Shown piece by piece: positions 1 through 10,369 of a stretch of DNA of 64,000 bases. Made by a program: the position numbers and the translations under genes. The first letter of the stretch is position 1. The number at the start of each line of letters is the position of its first letter. The notes under the pieces were generated by a model. The model did not search any database. It was not told the DNA's origin and worked only from the letters and a program-made list of their open reading frames with translations. The DNA comes from Gnetum montanum. Lineage: Eukaryota; Streptophyta; Gnetopsida; Gnetales; Gnetaceae. Location of the stretch: the NCBI GenBank assembly GCA_015680685.1, contig MNCI01026399.1:679377-743376 (forward strand). Direction: 5' to 3'.

Positions 1-228
1 AGGAAATTTCTAAATTAAATTCTTGTGCATTCATGGGGAATGTGAATAGAGGAGATCATCCTAATAGAAAATTGTTTTTTTAGATTGGGGCTAGATGTTT
101 GCTTAGTGGGAAATGGATTCATGTTTTGATTTATGGGAGAGCCTAAGAAAATGTTATTTCCTCTAGGGTAGTTGCTAGATTGGGTTTGGTAACTAATTTT
201 CATCTTAGACCTTATAAGGGTGCGTTGA

Positions 229-468
229 TTGTCTAGAGATTTCTCTCAAGATGTGAGGGAACAATGTACTTTGAAATTTAAAATTGGGAGTTTTCATGAT
301 GTTGTGAAGTGTGATGTACTTCCAATAGATTGTGGTGATGGAATTTTTGGTAGACTTTGGAATTTTGATAATGGTGCTCAGTTTGACGGAGCAAGAAATG
401 TATGGAGTGTAGCTAGATATGATGGAATCCATGAGTTGATTCCTATGACAACTAAACAAGTGAGGTAG
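229..468 (+). pseudogene. Retroviral-type protease region of gypsy A1 (broken)
   Basis: An open stretch of about 79 codons carries VLPIDCGDGIFGRLWNFDN and then a DGARN segment. This matches the C-terminal half of the plant gypsy aspartic protease domain, where a hydrophobic VLPMD-like strand precedes a G-R-P-W flap motif. The N-terminal catalytic D-S/T-G lies upstream in sequence too decayed to read. The stretch leads into the linker and then RT. The family assignment is from motif and order only. Confidence 0.6.
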
Positions 469-741
469 CAAAGCTCACTTAATGCTTCCTTAATCTTTCT
501 ATGGGAGAGGGAATACATTAAGGAATAGGATGAAATGAGTTTTGGATTTGTTGTTGTATCAACAGTTCCCTCTAATTGCGATGATGTGCAGGTTGAACTT
601 TTGATAGGTGTGCTAGGCTTGAAGGAGAAATTTTCCAAAGTATTCAAGAGGGAATTGGATGGATTGCCACCAATGAAGAATGTACAACATTAGATTTATT
701 TCATCCCTAGTGCTACCATTCTAAACAAGAGAGTTTACCAA

Positions 742-1185
742 ATGGCACCAAATCAGAGAGCAGAATTGCAAAGGCAAGCAGAGGAGTTACTTGCAAATGG
801 CTTTGTGAGGGAATCCATTTCACCTTGTGCAGTTCCAACAATTCTAGTGCCAAAGAAGGATAACGATGAATGGAAGATGTGCATTGATTCCAAGGTAGTG
901 AACAAGATAATAGTGAGGTACATGTTTCTTATTCCAAGGATGGATAATATCCTTGATGTCCTTACCAATGTGGAGATTTTTAGCAAAATTGATTTGAAGA
1001 GTGGTTATCATCAAATTAGAAGCAGGCCTAGTGATGAATGGAAGACAGCTTTCAAGCCACTAGATGGATTGTTTGAGTGGTTGGTGATGCTATTTGGGCT
1101 CACAAATGCATCTACTACATTCATGAGGTTAATGTGTGATGTATTGAAAGACTTGATTGGTAAGTGTTGTATCATCTTGTTTTGA
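742..1185 (+). pseudogene. Gypsy A1 reverse transcriptase, N-terminal and palm part
   Basis: The translated segment has the canonical Ty3/gypsy RT blocks: LLANGFVRESISPCAVP, then VPKKD, WKMCIDSKVVN, FSKIDLKSGYHQIR and FGLTNASTTFMRLM. The catalytic box follows at about 1186 after a frame break and reads DDVLVYC, so the aspartates are still visible. The RT thumb and connection continue at 1268-1504 (TYLGYAI, VRSFLGLAGFYRWFI). The frame break at about 1185 and stops at 1265 and 1501 make it non-functional. The RT would copy element RNA in cytoplasmic particles; here it is only a fossil. Confidence 0.9.
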
Positions 1186-1267
1186 TGATGTCTTGGTGTA
1201 TTGCTCTAATGAGGAAGAGCGCTTGGATCACTTGCGGATGGTGTGTCTTAAATTGGAGGAGGCATAG

Positions 1268-1783
1268 TTGGTGATCAATGTGAATAAAAGTCATTTCTTC
1301 AAGAGAGAAATCACATATTTGGGGTATGCGATTTATAAAAGCCAAATTCCAATGGAAACTACCAAGGTGAAGGCAATTAGGGATTGGCCAACACGTAAGA
1401 CTGTTAAGGAGGTAAGGTCGTTCCTTGGTTTAGCAGGTTTTTATAGATGGTTTATAAAAAATTGCAGTGGTATTTCTTTGCCTATGTTTGCTTTGTTGAA
1501 CTAAAATGAAGATTTTAGGTAGGATAATAAAACCCAAGGGAGCTTTGAGTTGTTGAAAGCAAAAATTACTAGTGAACTGGTGCTTGTAATTCCAGATTTT
1601 TAGAAGCTTTTTCAGGTGGAGGTGGATGCAAATGGACTCACCATTGCTAGGGTACTTTTACAAGAAGGTAGGCATGTTGCTTTCTTCTCTAAAAAATTGA
1701 ATGAGTCAAGGCAAAAATATAGTGTATATGGGAAGGAGTTGTATGTTGTTCTTCAAGTAGTCAAGCATTGGAGGCATTATTTG
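1268..1783 (+). pseudogene. Gypsy A1 RT C-terminus and first half of RNase H
   Basis: After a stop the frame reads NKSHFFKREITYLGYAI and SFLGLAGFYRWFIKN, the usual end of gypsy RT. Then come VEVDANGLTIARVL and VAFFSKKLNES, with a KELYVVLQVVKHWRHYL segment. These are the D and E regions of the RT-associated RNase H. Two in-frame stops occur near 1501-1520 and one near 1600. The domain stops exactly at the copia target site (ATTTG, 1779-1783), and the rest of RNase H is at 8674 onward. Confidence 0.85.
1779..1783. repeat. Target site duplication ATTTG, left copy (copia)
   Basis: ATTTG directly precedes the TG of the 5' LTR. The same five bases follow the CA of the 3' LTR at 8669-8673. Five base pairs is the usual duplication made by LTR-element integrase. 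Confidence 0.95.
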
Positions 1784-2142
1784 TGTCAAGAATGGAGTCT
1801 GATTTTTTCTCTTCATTTTTGGAAAGCTAAAATTTCTAGCTATTAATTTGGAAGGCTGAAATTTGGAAAGCTAAATTTACTAGTTATTAATTTGGAAGGA
1901 AAGCTAGAAAATTTAGCTATGTATGTTTGGAAAGTTGAAAATCCTAATTATATATATATAGGTGTAATGTGCCTTCCTTTGGTGGAGAATGAGTGTATCA
2001 TTGTGAAACCTTAGAAATCAATAAAAATCCTAATGCGGCCATGGATGTAGGCAAAGTTAAGCTGAACCACGTAAATTCTTTCTTGTTTTGTATGTTTGTT
2101 TGTGATCTTTTATTCCTTTTCCTCTTTTTTCAATTCATAACA
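1784..2142 (+). repeat. Copia 5' LTR
   Basis: A 359-bp LTR starting TGTCAAGAATGG and ending TAACA. It can be aligned along its whole length with 8312-8668. It contains two imperfect copies of a segment built on GCTAAAATTTCTAGCTATTA and a TATATATATA run at about 1950-1960, the likely promoter TATA region. AATAAAAATCC at about 2020 could serve as a polyadenylation signal. Confidence 0.93.
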
Positions 2143-2145
2143 ACT

Positions 2146-2161
2146 GGTATCGAAGTCAGGT
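2146..2161 (+). promoter_or_regulatory. Copia primer-binding site (initiator tRNA-Met type)
   Basis: TGGTATCGAAGTC lies three bases inside the 5' LTR. The plant copia consensus complementary to the 3' end of initiator tRNA-Met is TGGTATCAGAGC, so this is a lightly mutated copy. Its place and sequence confirm element orientation (+). Confidence 0.8.
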
Positions 2162-2388
2162 TCTTGGTGAAGGACAGTGGGAGCGATGGAGGAAGAGAAG
2201 GTTAAGATTGACAAGTTTGATGGCAAAGATTTTGGATTTTGGAAGATGCAGATTAAAGATTATCTGTACCAGAAGAAACTACGTAAACCTTTGTTTGGGA
2301 AGAAGCTAGAAACCATGGAACAAGAAGATTGGGATCTCTTAGATCGCTAGGCACTTGGTGTGATTAGATTGACTTTGGCACGAAATGT

Positions 2389-4476
2389 AATACTCATTCA
2401 TAGGGAGCAAGAGCTAACACCTGAAGCCCCCCAGAAAGAAAGCTAGTTGAAAGAGGAAAATGCACAGGTGGCTTTCGTTTTTACAACAATCAAACTAACA
2501 TTAACCTATAAAATTAAAACAAAATCAACAATGCCTAGATCTAGCTCTGAAATAGGTCAATCAATATTAATTTTAAGAATTAAGAGATAATTTTAAAAAG
2601 AAATGGCCATAGTAAAATATCTGTGCAAGATTTGTCTAAATTTAACTCTTGTAACCATTTTACCATTAATCATTTAATTAGGAAATTCATATCTTCAATA
2701 GCAAAGAATAGATAAATCACAACCATAAATTAACATCCTAGGTTTTCCCGCACTCCATCAACTTATAGAAAGATATCAAAATCAAACTTCAGAAGGTATA
2801 AGAAAAAAAAATATAATTCAAGATTTAGATCCAAGATTTATGCATTCAAAGGGGGCGGGTTCATCAACTGAATTCCAACCAAAACGCAAGAATTCAACAA
2901 TTTTAAAACATTCACAATTATCCATGGGCTCAAGGATACTCACTTTTTGCTGGTGGTACCAATCCTCATAGCAAGGATCCTTGGCCCAACAATGTTGGCA
3001 ATCTTTTGCCAAAAATGCCCTTGTTATGGGTGTTTCTAAATCGTTATAGAAATAACTCTCATCCAAGTCATTTAGGTGTGAGAGTGCAGAGGACAGGTGA
3101 AGAGATCCAAAAAAGGTAATGAAAGTTTCAACAATTTAAGCTTACAACAACAACCTTGATAATTTCATACAAGCATTGTGAAGGTGGTTAGGCAAGCAAG
3201 AAGAGAGAAGCTTGAGAAAATCAACCCTTGCTGGCCATTATCAAACATAACAGAGATAGATCATTTTACCTCCTTGCTTAGATATTTTGCTTACTAGGAG
3301 GAATTATCAGAATATTGGATTGCTATGCAACACTTGTTTTCTTTCTCATTGCTATCTTCTGTAGCAACCACAATCTTCTCTCCCTTTCTATCTACACTTC
3401 CTGTTGTTGTATTACTTTTTTTTTGTCATGCTTAGCTACTTTTGCCTTGTGTATTCTTTTTCCTCTCCTCCTCTCCCTATTTGTATATTTGTAGGTGGAA
3501 TAAGGGATAATGGATGGTTTTTTGTAACTGACTTCTTGGGAACTATTTGTTTTCTTTTCTTTCTTTTTAAAGTTCTCTTATTTTTTTTTCAGCAATGAGT
3601 CATGAGTTCAATTCTCTTCATGATCACTATAAAAAAAATCAAGAAAATATGTATATTCACATGTTGCACGTTCAATTCCTAAATCAACAATTTTTGATAT
3701 TTCAGAATTCAAATTTTGCTAGATCTCAGGTTTAATTCCTCTTGATAATTACAAAACATTCCAACATAATATCTATCTCTTTATCATTCAGAATTGTCAT
3801 AAGATGCAAGGAAAGAATTTTCAAAATAGTTTCATGATAAGGGAAGTTAAGGATACATAATCAAATAAGGCACCTTCTTTTTTAGGTCATCAATGATGTG
3901 AATTTTCCCATCGTCTTACAAGCCTAGAAAGGTCATCATGTGACCTTTCTACAGCCATGGAGAGGGTACTTATACTCTACTATTTTAAACTAAAAAGAAC
4001 AATGCATCACATTTAGATAAAATAAAATAAAAATATAAAGCTATGGTATTTGCACACAATATCCTTGATTCATAGGTCAAGTTCTTCAATATGAGCATTC
4101 TTTTGCATCTCAACATACCTATTTTAGCTTTTGAGGCACACCTTAGAGTATTATTCTTTGTTTTTCTTTTGTTTCTCAGCATCTTTGTTGAAATAGAATA
4201 GAAAATATTTTTTTCCCATATATTATTTATTATTATTATTTTAAAACATTCCTAGCATGTATTTTAAATCATATTTCTTATGTATAAAGTATTTAAACAT
4301 TTAATCATAATACATATAAAAATCTGGTCAACAAATTTATTACTATTCCAATTAGCCATTTCCACCATAGTCCAAACAAAGCGCACACACACCTTGTCAA
4401 CAAAACATGCACACAAACACATAGAAAGACTATTACAATCGTTAATGCAAAAACTCAAAAGAGAAGTGGTTCGTTA
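2389..4476. mobile_element. Unclassified 2.1-kb insertion inside copia gag, 10-bp target duplication
   Basis: The sequence CACGAAATGT occurs at both edges (2379-2388 and 4477-4486). Deleting the interval plus one copy restores the copia gag reading across the site. The insert is AT-rich. I see no matching terminal inverted repeats (left end AATACTCATTC, right end ...GGTTCGTTA), no poly(A) tail and no RT or transposase motif. A 9-10-bp duplication without clear termini fits a degenerate non-autonomous Mutator-like element, but that is inference. It holds an exon-like ORF on the minus strand (2818-3066) and otherwise only AT-rich sequence. Confidence 0.75.
2818..3066 (-). pseudogene. Exon-like open reading segment, unidentified (possible captured gene fragment)
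   Basis: On the minus strand an uninterrupted 82-codon stretch begins MDESYFYNDLETPITRAFL and contains a Cys/Trp/His-rich segment (CQHCWAKDPCYEDWYHQQK). The composition looks like real protein rather than AT-rich noise. Directly after QQK the DNA reads GTGAGT, a good plant 5' splice site, so the true exon may end there. I do not recognise the protein family. Because it sits inside the 10-bp-TSD insertion, it could be a host exon carried by a Pack-type element. A chance ORF is possible. Confidence 0.35.
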
Positions 4477-4970
4477 CACGAAATGTCACATTCAACATTG
4501 TTAATGAGAAAACCACAGTAGGTTTGATGAAGATCTTGTCAAGCATGTATGAAAAGTCGTCCGCTTCGAACAAGGTATATTTGACACGTAGGTTGTTCAA
4601 TCTAAAGATGGGTGAAGGTGCATTAGTCACAGATCACATCAATGAATTTAATGCGATTATTAGTCAATTGAGTTCAGTGGAGATTACCTTGGATGATGAA
4701 ATCAAGGCATTGATTTTGCTATCATCCTTGCTAGAGAGTTGGTCTACAACAGTGACTGCAATGAGTAGCTCATCGGGTAATTCAAAATTAAAATTGAATG
4801 ATATTCGAGACTTGATTCTTAGCAAGGATGTTCACAGAAGGGAGTCAAGTGAATCTTTGGGTTTGCTTTGAGTACAAACAACAGAGGTAGGAGCAATCAA
4901 CGTGATCAAAACCATGGTAATGGTAGATCAAAGTTGAGAGGCAAAGGAAAATCTAAAAATCAGAAGGAAG

Positions 4971-5288
4971 TTGTCTGTTGGAATTGTGATAAAAAAGGGT
5001 CACTTTAGAAATCAATGCAAGGCACCAAAGAAGAAGAATCAAACTCAAGATGATGAATCAACAAATGCAACTGAGGAGATTATTGCTGATGCTTTGCTTT
5101 GCTGTGTGGACAGCCCTATTGAATCTTGGATTTTGGATTCAGGTGCTTCATTCCACTCCATTCCATGCAAGGAATTGTTACACAATTATGTTGCAGGGAA
5201 GTTTGGAAAGGTTTATCTTGCAGATGATGAACCTTTGAATATTGTGGGGGAGGGTGAAGTTCAAATAAAGACCACCCAAGGGATGTAG
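4971..5288 (+). pseudogene. Copia gag zinc knuckle and aspartic protease
   Basis: The reading begins with a CCHC knuckle (C-W-N-C-D-K-K-G-H-F-R-N-Q-C), an RNA-binding motif at the end of gag. It continues into ESWILDSGASFHSIP, the copia protease active site with an intact D-S-G-A-S. A stop (TAG) at 5286-5288 interrupts it within a conserved strand; the domain then continues LQDVRHVLGLKKNLIS to about 5470. It would have processed the polyprotein in the particle. Confidence 0.88.
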
Positions 5289-5294
5289 TGGAAA

Positions 5295-6210
5295 TTGCAA
5301 GATGTTAGACATGTTCTTGGACTTAAGAAAAATCTAATTTCCATGAGTGAGATAGATTCAGATGGGTATACAACAACATTTGAAGGTAGGTCATGGAAGA
5401 TAACCAAGGGAAACTTGGTTGTTGCACAAGGCAGTAAGGTGGGAACATTGTACATGATTGCAACAAAACAGTTGCTGATTGTGGTGTTGATTTGATCTTA
5501 TGGCATTGAAGACTTGGGCACATGAGTGAAAAAGGTATGACGTTGTTAGCTTCGAAGGGAAAGTCACCAAATTTGAAGTCTGTTGATGTCGGCTTGTGTG
5601 AAGATTGTGTCTATGGGAAGCAAAAAGGGGTTACTTTCTCAAAAATAGGGAGGACATCAAAGACTAAAAAGCTTGAATTAGTGCATTCAGATGTATGGGG
5701 GCCAACTCTAGTGAAGTCTCTCGGAGGCTCGAGCTATTATGTCACCTTCATTGACAATTCTGTCAAAAAGGTATGTGTTTATTTTCTCAAAAATAAATAT
5801 GATGTGTTTGCTACATTTAAAAGGTGGAAAGCTGAAGTAGAAAATCAGATTGGTTTGAAGATCAAATGTTTGAAGTCAAATAATGGAGGATAATATGATA
5901 GCAAAGAATTCAAAAATTTTTGTTCAGAAAATGGGATTAGGATTATCAAGATAGTTCCGAGAATGCCAGAGCAAAACGATGTCGTTGAACGAATGAACAG
6001 AACCTTGAATGAAAGAGCTAAGAGCATGAGAATACACTCTGGGCTACCGAGGCAATTTTGGGCAGATGTAGTTAACACAACAGCCTACCTCATTAATTGG
6101 AATCCTTCAGTTCCATTGGGGTTCAGAATACTAGAGGAGGTATGGACTAGGAAGGAGGTAAATCTTTCACATTTGACAATTTTTGGGTGTCTCATATGTG
6201 CATGTTGATT
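5295..6210 (+). pseudogene. Copia GAG-pre-integrase and integrase core (inactivated)
   Basis: GAG-pre-integrase text (WHWRLGHMSEKG; a C-x2-C at LCEDCVYGKQKG) leads into the integrase core. The first catalytic Asp is in LVHSDVWGP. The second conserved block should read S-D-N-G-G-E-Y. Here the Asp codon (5879-5881) has become Asn and the following Glu codon is a stop (TAA, 5891-5893). The third catalytic Glu is in VVERMNRTLNERAKSMR near 5987. Another frame break is near 6205. Integrase would insert the cDNA; this one cannot work. Confidence 0.9.
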
Positions 6211-6309
6211 CAAATGATAGAGATAAGCTTTATCCTAGAGCTAGAATGTGTTTTTTCATTGGTTATGGATTTGATGATTATGGTTATCGATTTTGGGATA
6301 ATCAAAATA

Positions 6310-6471
6310 AGAAGATCATAAGGCATAAGGATGTTACCTTTAATGAAAAGTGATGTTTAAGGACAAGATTGGTATAGAATCAAAGTGGGCAGAAGATCAT
6401 AAGGCATAGGGATGTTACCTTTAATGAAAATGTGATGTTTAAGGACAAGATTGGCATAGAATCAAAGTGTG
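6310..6471. repeat. 81-bp tandem duplication inside copia pol
   Basis: The segment starting AGAAGATCATAAGGCATA (6310-6390) is repeated directly at 6391-6471 with a few differences, including an AAAAGTG to AAAATGTG length change. It falls between the integrase C-terminal part and RT. The length is a multiple of three but a stop is included, so it adds to the decay. Confidence 0.9.
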
Positions 6472-8210
6472 CAGAGAAACAAACAAAAGAACATGACAAG
6501 ATTGAGTTGGAGGGAGTTTCAGAAAATGATGTGGCTAGAAGGGTGCAAGCTAGTCCTGAAAATGGAAGTGCAGAAGCAAAACCAATTACCCTTGAGCCTT
6601 CATTGAGAAAATTAGATAGAGTGATCAGACTTCCACAATGGTATTCTCCTTCTTTACATTATTTACTTTTGACTGATGCTGGGGAACTGAAGCATTTTGA
6701 TGAAGCAATGTAGGTGAAAGATTCAGTGAAGTGGGAGTTAGCCCTGAAAGATGAGATGAACTCCCTTGAGAAGAATGAAACATGGACATTGACTGAGTTT
6801 TTGAGGGGAAGAAAACCTTGCAGAATAAGTGGGTGTACAGGGTCAAAGATGAGCATGATGGTAGCAAGAGATACAAGGCCAGATTAGTAGTTAAGGGCCT
6901 TCAACAAAAGAAAGGGATTGACTACAATGAGATATTCTCTCTTGTAGTCAAGCTGACTACTATCAGATTGGTGTTGAGTATTATGGTTGCAGAAAATCTA
7001 AACTTGGAACAGTTAGATGTGAAGACTGTGTTCCTACATGGTGACCTTAAAGAAAACATTTACATGGCACAACCAAAAGGCTTCCAAGTTCTAGGGAAGG
7101 AAAATTTAGTGTGTAAATTGAAGAAAAGTTTGTATGGGTTAAAGCAGGCTCCTAGGCAATGGTACAAGAAGTTTGATGGGTTCATGTGTGAAAATGGCTT
7201 TGTTAGAAGCAAGATGGATCATTGCTGCTATTCCAAGAATTTTGATGATTGTTATATCATATTGCTGTTATATGTTGATGATATGCTAGTTGCAGGGTCT
7301 AGTATGAAGGAGATCAACAGGTTGAAGCAACAATTGGTAGAAAAATTTGACATGAAAGACTTGGGGCCAACTAAGCAGATACTTGGGATGAGAATACCCA
7401 AAGATAGATCAGAGAGACTTCTGAAGCTATCTCAAGAAAAGTTGTTGAGCAGGTTTAGTCTTCAAAATGCCAAGATCAGAAATACTCCTATGGGAAGTCA
7501 TTTTCGTCTCTCCGAGGAGAAGTCACCAAAGACAGATGAGGAGAGAAAATACATGGCTAGAGTACCTTATGCTTCAGCAATTGGAAGCTTGATGTATGCT
7601 ATAGTGGGCACAAGGCCGAACATAGCTCATGTAGTGGGAGTTGTCAGCAGGTATATGTTAGATCTAGGAAGGGAGCATTGGGAAGCTATGAAGTGGATTT
7701 TTAGATACCTAAAAGGCATGCCAAGTATGGCACTTTGTTTTAAGAAGAATGATGTTACTTTGCAAGGCTTCTCAGATGCTGATTTGGGTGGAGACTTGGA
7801 CAGTCGAAGGACTACGATAGGTTATGTCTTCACTTTGGGTGGTATTGCTATTAGCTGGATGTCTAGACTTCAGAAAGGTGTTGCTCTCTCAACCATAGAA
7901 GCAGAATATATGGCTATTTTAGAAGCTAGTAAAGAAATAATTTGGTTGAAGAATTTTCTGAAAGAGTTGTGCAAGACACAAGACAATAGTGCACTTTACA
8001 AGTGGCATTCATCTTGCTAAAAATCTAGGATTCCATGCAAGATCAAAGCATATTCAGTTGAGGTATCACCACATTTGTGGATTGATAAGCGATGGAATAT
8101 TGTCATTAAAGAAGATTCTTGGATCAAAGAACCCAACATACATGATGACCAAAGTTGTTGCTGTGGATAAATTGAGGTTGTGCATTGCCTCAGTTGGCCT
8201 CCACGATTAA
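6432..8210 (+). pseudogene. Copia reverse transcriptase and RNase H (long remnant)
   Basis: Linker text (SLRKLDRVIRLPQWYSPSLH) precedes RT. The long open segment 6818-8020 (400 codons) runs from QNKWVYRVKDEHDGSKRYKA through LEQLDVKTVFLHGDL, KKSLYGLKQAPRQWYKKFD and the intact catalytic box LLLYVDDMLVAG. It then enters RNase H (GFSDADLGGDLDSRRTTIGY, STIEAEYMAI). A frameshift near 8000 moves the end to another frame (GIHLAKNLGFHARSKHIQLR, SKNPTYMMTKVV) to 8210. A stop at 6711 and a frame break near 6815 cut the start. RT and RNase H residues look intact, making this the best-preserved coding block of the first 20 kb. Confidence 0.93.
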
Positions 8211-8300
8211 CGATGAGGAGGCGCAGCACTAGGTGACCATTTTTTTGATGGGGCAACAGAGGTACAAGGTTTCATCAATGGATTCTGAAAATCAGCCTCC

Positions 8301-8311
8301 AAGTGGGAGAT
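8301..8311 (+). other. Copia polypurine tract
   Basis: AAGTGGGAGAT immediately precedes the TG of the 3' LTR, the expected position and composition for the plus-strand primer. Confidence 0.8.
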
Positions 8312-8668
8312 TGTCAAGAATGGAGTCTTATTTTTTCTCTTCATTTTTGGAAAGCTAAAATTTCTAGCTATTAATTTGGAAGGCTGAAATTTGGAAAGCT
8401 AAATTTACTAGCTATTAATTTGGAAGAAAAGCTAGAAAATATAGCTATTTATGTTTGGAAAGTTGAAAATCCTAGTTATATATATAGGTGTAATGTGCCT
8501 TCCTTCTGTGGTGATGAGTGTATCATTATGAAACCTTAGAAATCAATAAAAATCCTAGTGCAGCTGTGGATATTGGCAAACTTAAGCCGAACCATGTAAA
8601 ATCTTTCTTGTTTTGTGTGTTTGTTTGTGATCTTTTATTCCTTTTTTCTCTTGTTTCAATTCCTAACA
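8312..8668 (+). repeat. Copia 3' LTR
   Basis: A 357-bp TG..CA repeat matching 1784-2142 with scattered substitutions and a few small indels, for example a shorter TATATATA run. It is followed by the ATTTG duplication. Confidence 0.93.
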
Positions 8669-8673
8669 ATTTG
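8669..8673. repeat. Target site duplication ATTTG, right copy (copia)
   Basis: Second copy of the 5-bp duplication, after which the gypsy RNase H reading resumes (GTGCCCAAGGAG...). Confidence 0.95.
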
Positions 8674-10115
8674 GTGCCCAAGGAGTTCACTTTGATGACA
8701 AAGCACAAAGCATTACAATTTCTAAATTTTCAAAAGAAGTCGAGTGCAAAGCACATGAAGTGGGTTGCACAATTATAGGTGTTTAATTTTGTGTTGAAAA
8801 ACAAAAGTGGGCAAGCCAATGTGGTTGTTGATGCATTGTCTAGGGTGCATATGGTTAATTTTAGTGTACCTCATGTGGAAGGTATGGGTGATTTTCCTGA
8901 TTTGCATGAGCATGATGATGATTTTGGGTAGGTTTGAAAGAGCCTCAAAGAGCCATTGTTGAGTAGGATAGACTAGTGGAGAGAATATCATATTCAAGAT
9001 GAATTGTTATTTAAAAATGGGAAGGTATGTGTTCCTAATTGTGATTTTAGGAAAAATATTTTGTTTGGAAAGTATTGTAATGGCATTGCAGGTCACATGG
9101 GCAAGGATAAAACATTGGAACTTGTGGGTAGGCACTATTTTTGACCTGGTATGGCAACTGAAGTTTCAAGATTTGTGAAGGAGTGTTTGACTTGTTAGAA
9201 ATTCAAAGGGGGTAAAAGAGTGGATGGATATTATATGCCTTTGCCAATTCCCAAGGGTCTATGTGAAAGTGTGTCTATGGATTTTTGTAAGTGGCATTCT
9301 GAAAACTAGAAGTGGGAACAATGCAATTTTTGTTGTTGTGGATAGGTTCTCCAAGATGGCATACTTCATTCTATGCAAAAAGGTAAGTGATGCTTCTCAT
9401 GTGGCAAATTTATTTTTTCAGTATGTTGTAAAGTTGCATGGAATTCCTTTAAATATTGTTAGTGATATGGACTCCAAATTCACTAATTATTTTGGAGGTC
9501 CCTTTGGAAAATTTTAGGGAAAAATTGAATTTTTCTAGTGCATATCATCCATAATCTGATGATCAAGTGGAGGCGGTGAATAAATCCTTGTTGAACATAT
9601 TGAGATGTTTGTGTGATGGACAGCCAAACAGGTTGGAAAATTTGTTGTGTCATGCTGAGTTTTCATACAATAATGTGTTTCATGTTGCCATTGGCAAAAG
9701 TGCATTTGAGGTGAATTATGGTTTATGTCCCAAGATGGTGGACACCTTGAAGAGCTTTGATGGTGAAGCTCAACTTAGTGTTGATTTTGGGCAAGAGATG
9801 AGGGATCTTCATGCACAAGTGAAATTGAATCTTGAGAAGAAGGCTGAAGAGAGAGTCCTTAGAAGGAATGAAGGCAAACAGAAACCAAATTTTGCTATTG
9901 GTGACTTGGTTTGGGTGCACTTGAAGAAGAAGAAATTGAGAGGTGTTAACTTCTCCAAGTTAAAAGCTAAGAAGATAGGACCTTTCATAATTAAGAGTAA
10001 GATTAATGATAATGCTTTTGAAATTGATTTACCAAACAAGGTTGGTATGTCTTTTGTTTTGAATGTTTCAGATCTTGTGCACTATCATGGACCAATTGAT
10101 GAGGAGACCATATAG
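8674..10115 (+). pseudogene. Gypsy A1 RNase H end and integrase (broken)
   Basis: Resumes the gypsy pol after the copia: TLMTKHKALQFLN, then NVVVDALSRVH, the end of RNase H. The integrase has an H2C2-like zinc region (GHMGKDKTLELVG..., then CLTC with a stop). Its core reads [17 protein letters not shown], then [15 protein letters not shown], and a decayed third block near 9530-9570. A C-terminal part runs from 9567 to the stop at 10113-10115 (NKSLLNILRCL, AIGDLVWVHLKKKKLRG, DLVHYHGP). At least one frameshift (near 9280) and several stops interrupt it. No chromodomain follows the GDLVWV module. Confidence 0.88.
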
Positions 10116-10369
10116 GGCAACATCAATGAGTTGAAGGGGGCTATTGATCAATCCAAGCCTTCAATAGAAAGGAAAGCAATCGTACTCAAGCGGAGGGAAG
10201 CTTCGAGCACTTGGGGAGTGAAGAGGGCATGAGAACTTAATCCATTGGGAGGATTAATTTGTTGATGATGCTGTATGGGTTTATGAGACCAAACTTCATG
10301 AGTGGGAGATCACTTCAACCTCTACTCATTTATTCACATGAGTCCACTTTTTGAAGGGGGGAAAGCTAG

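Larger units (their letters stand above)
1..1783 (+). mobile_element. Ty3/gypsy element A1, left part (protease, RT, start of RNase H)
   Basis: Decayed pol region of a Ty3/gypsy LTR retrotransposon; the 5' LTR and gag lie left of the window. The order protease-like, RT, RNase H is readable on the + strand but broken by stops and frameshifts. It is cut at 1783 by the copia insertion and resumes at 8674 in the same reading order: the RNase H text ends at a WRHYL motif and continues as PKEFTLMTKHKAL after the copia. The minus-strand element at 23060-38421 belongs to the same family, since its RT and integrase C-terminus can be aligned by eye with this copy. The element lies upstream of the first visible exchanger exon and so is probably intronic to that gene. 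Confidence 0.9.
2185..4871 (+). pseudogene. Copia gag, split by a 2.1-kb insertion
   Basis: Gag starts at about 2185 (MEEEKVKIDKFDGKDFGFWK), the typical N-terminus of plant copia gag, and breaks off after LARNV at 2388. It resumes at 4487 with TFNIVNEKTT, MYEKSSASNKVYL and FNLKMGEGALVTDHINEFN, the UBN2-type gag core, to about 4871. A stop sits at about 2348 (TAG after LLDR). A frame change separates the end of this part from the zinc knuckle. Gag would form the virus-like particle shell. The insertion duplicated 10 bp of coding sequence. Confidence 0.88.
1784..8668 (+). mobile_element. Ty1/copia LTR retrotransposon nested in gypsy A1
   Basis: A complete copia insertion of about 6.9 kb. It has two near-identical TG..CA LTRs, a primer-binding site just inside the 5' LTR, a purine-rich tract before the 3' LTR, and a 5-bp target duplication ATTTG on both sides. 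Domain order is gag, zinc knuckle, protease, integrase, RT, RNase H, which is the copia order with integrase before RT. The RT and RNase H resemble the widespread plant Tnt1-type family. It carries its own 2.1-kb insertion in gag (2389-4476), several stops, frameshifts and an internal duplication, so it is dead. Removing it and one TSD copy restores the gypsy RNase H reading. Confidence 0.95.
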
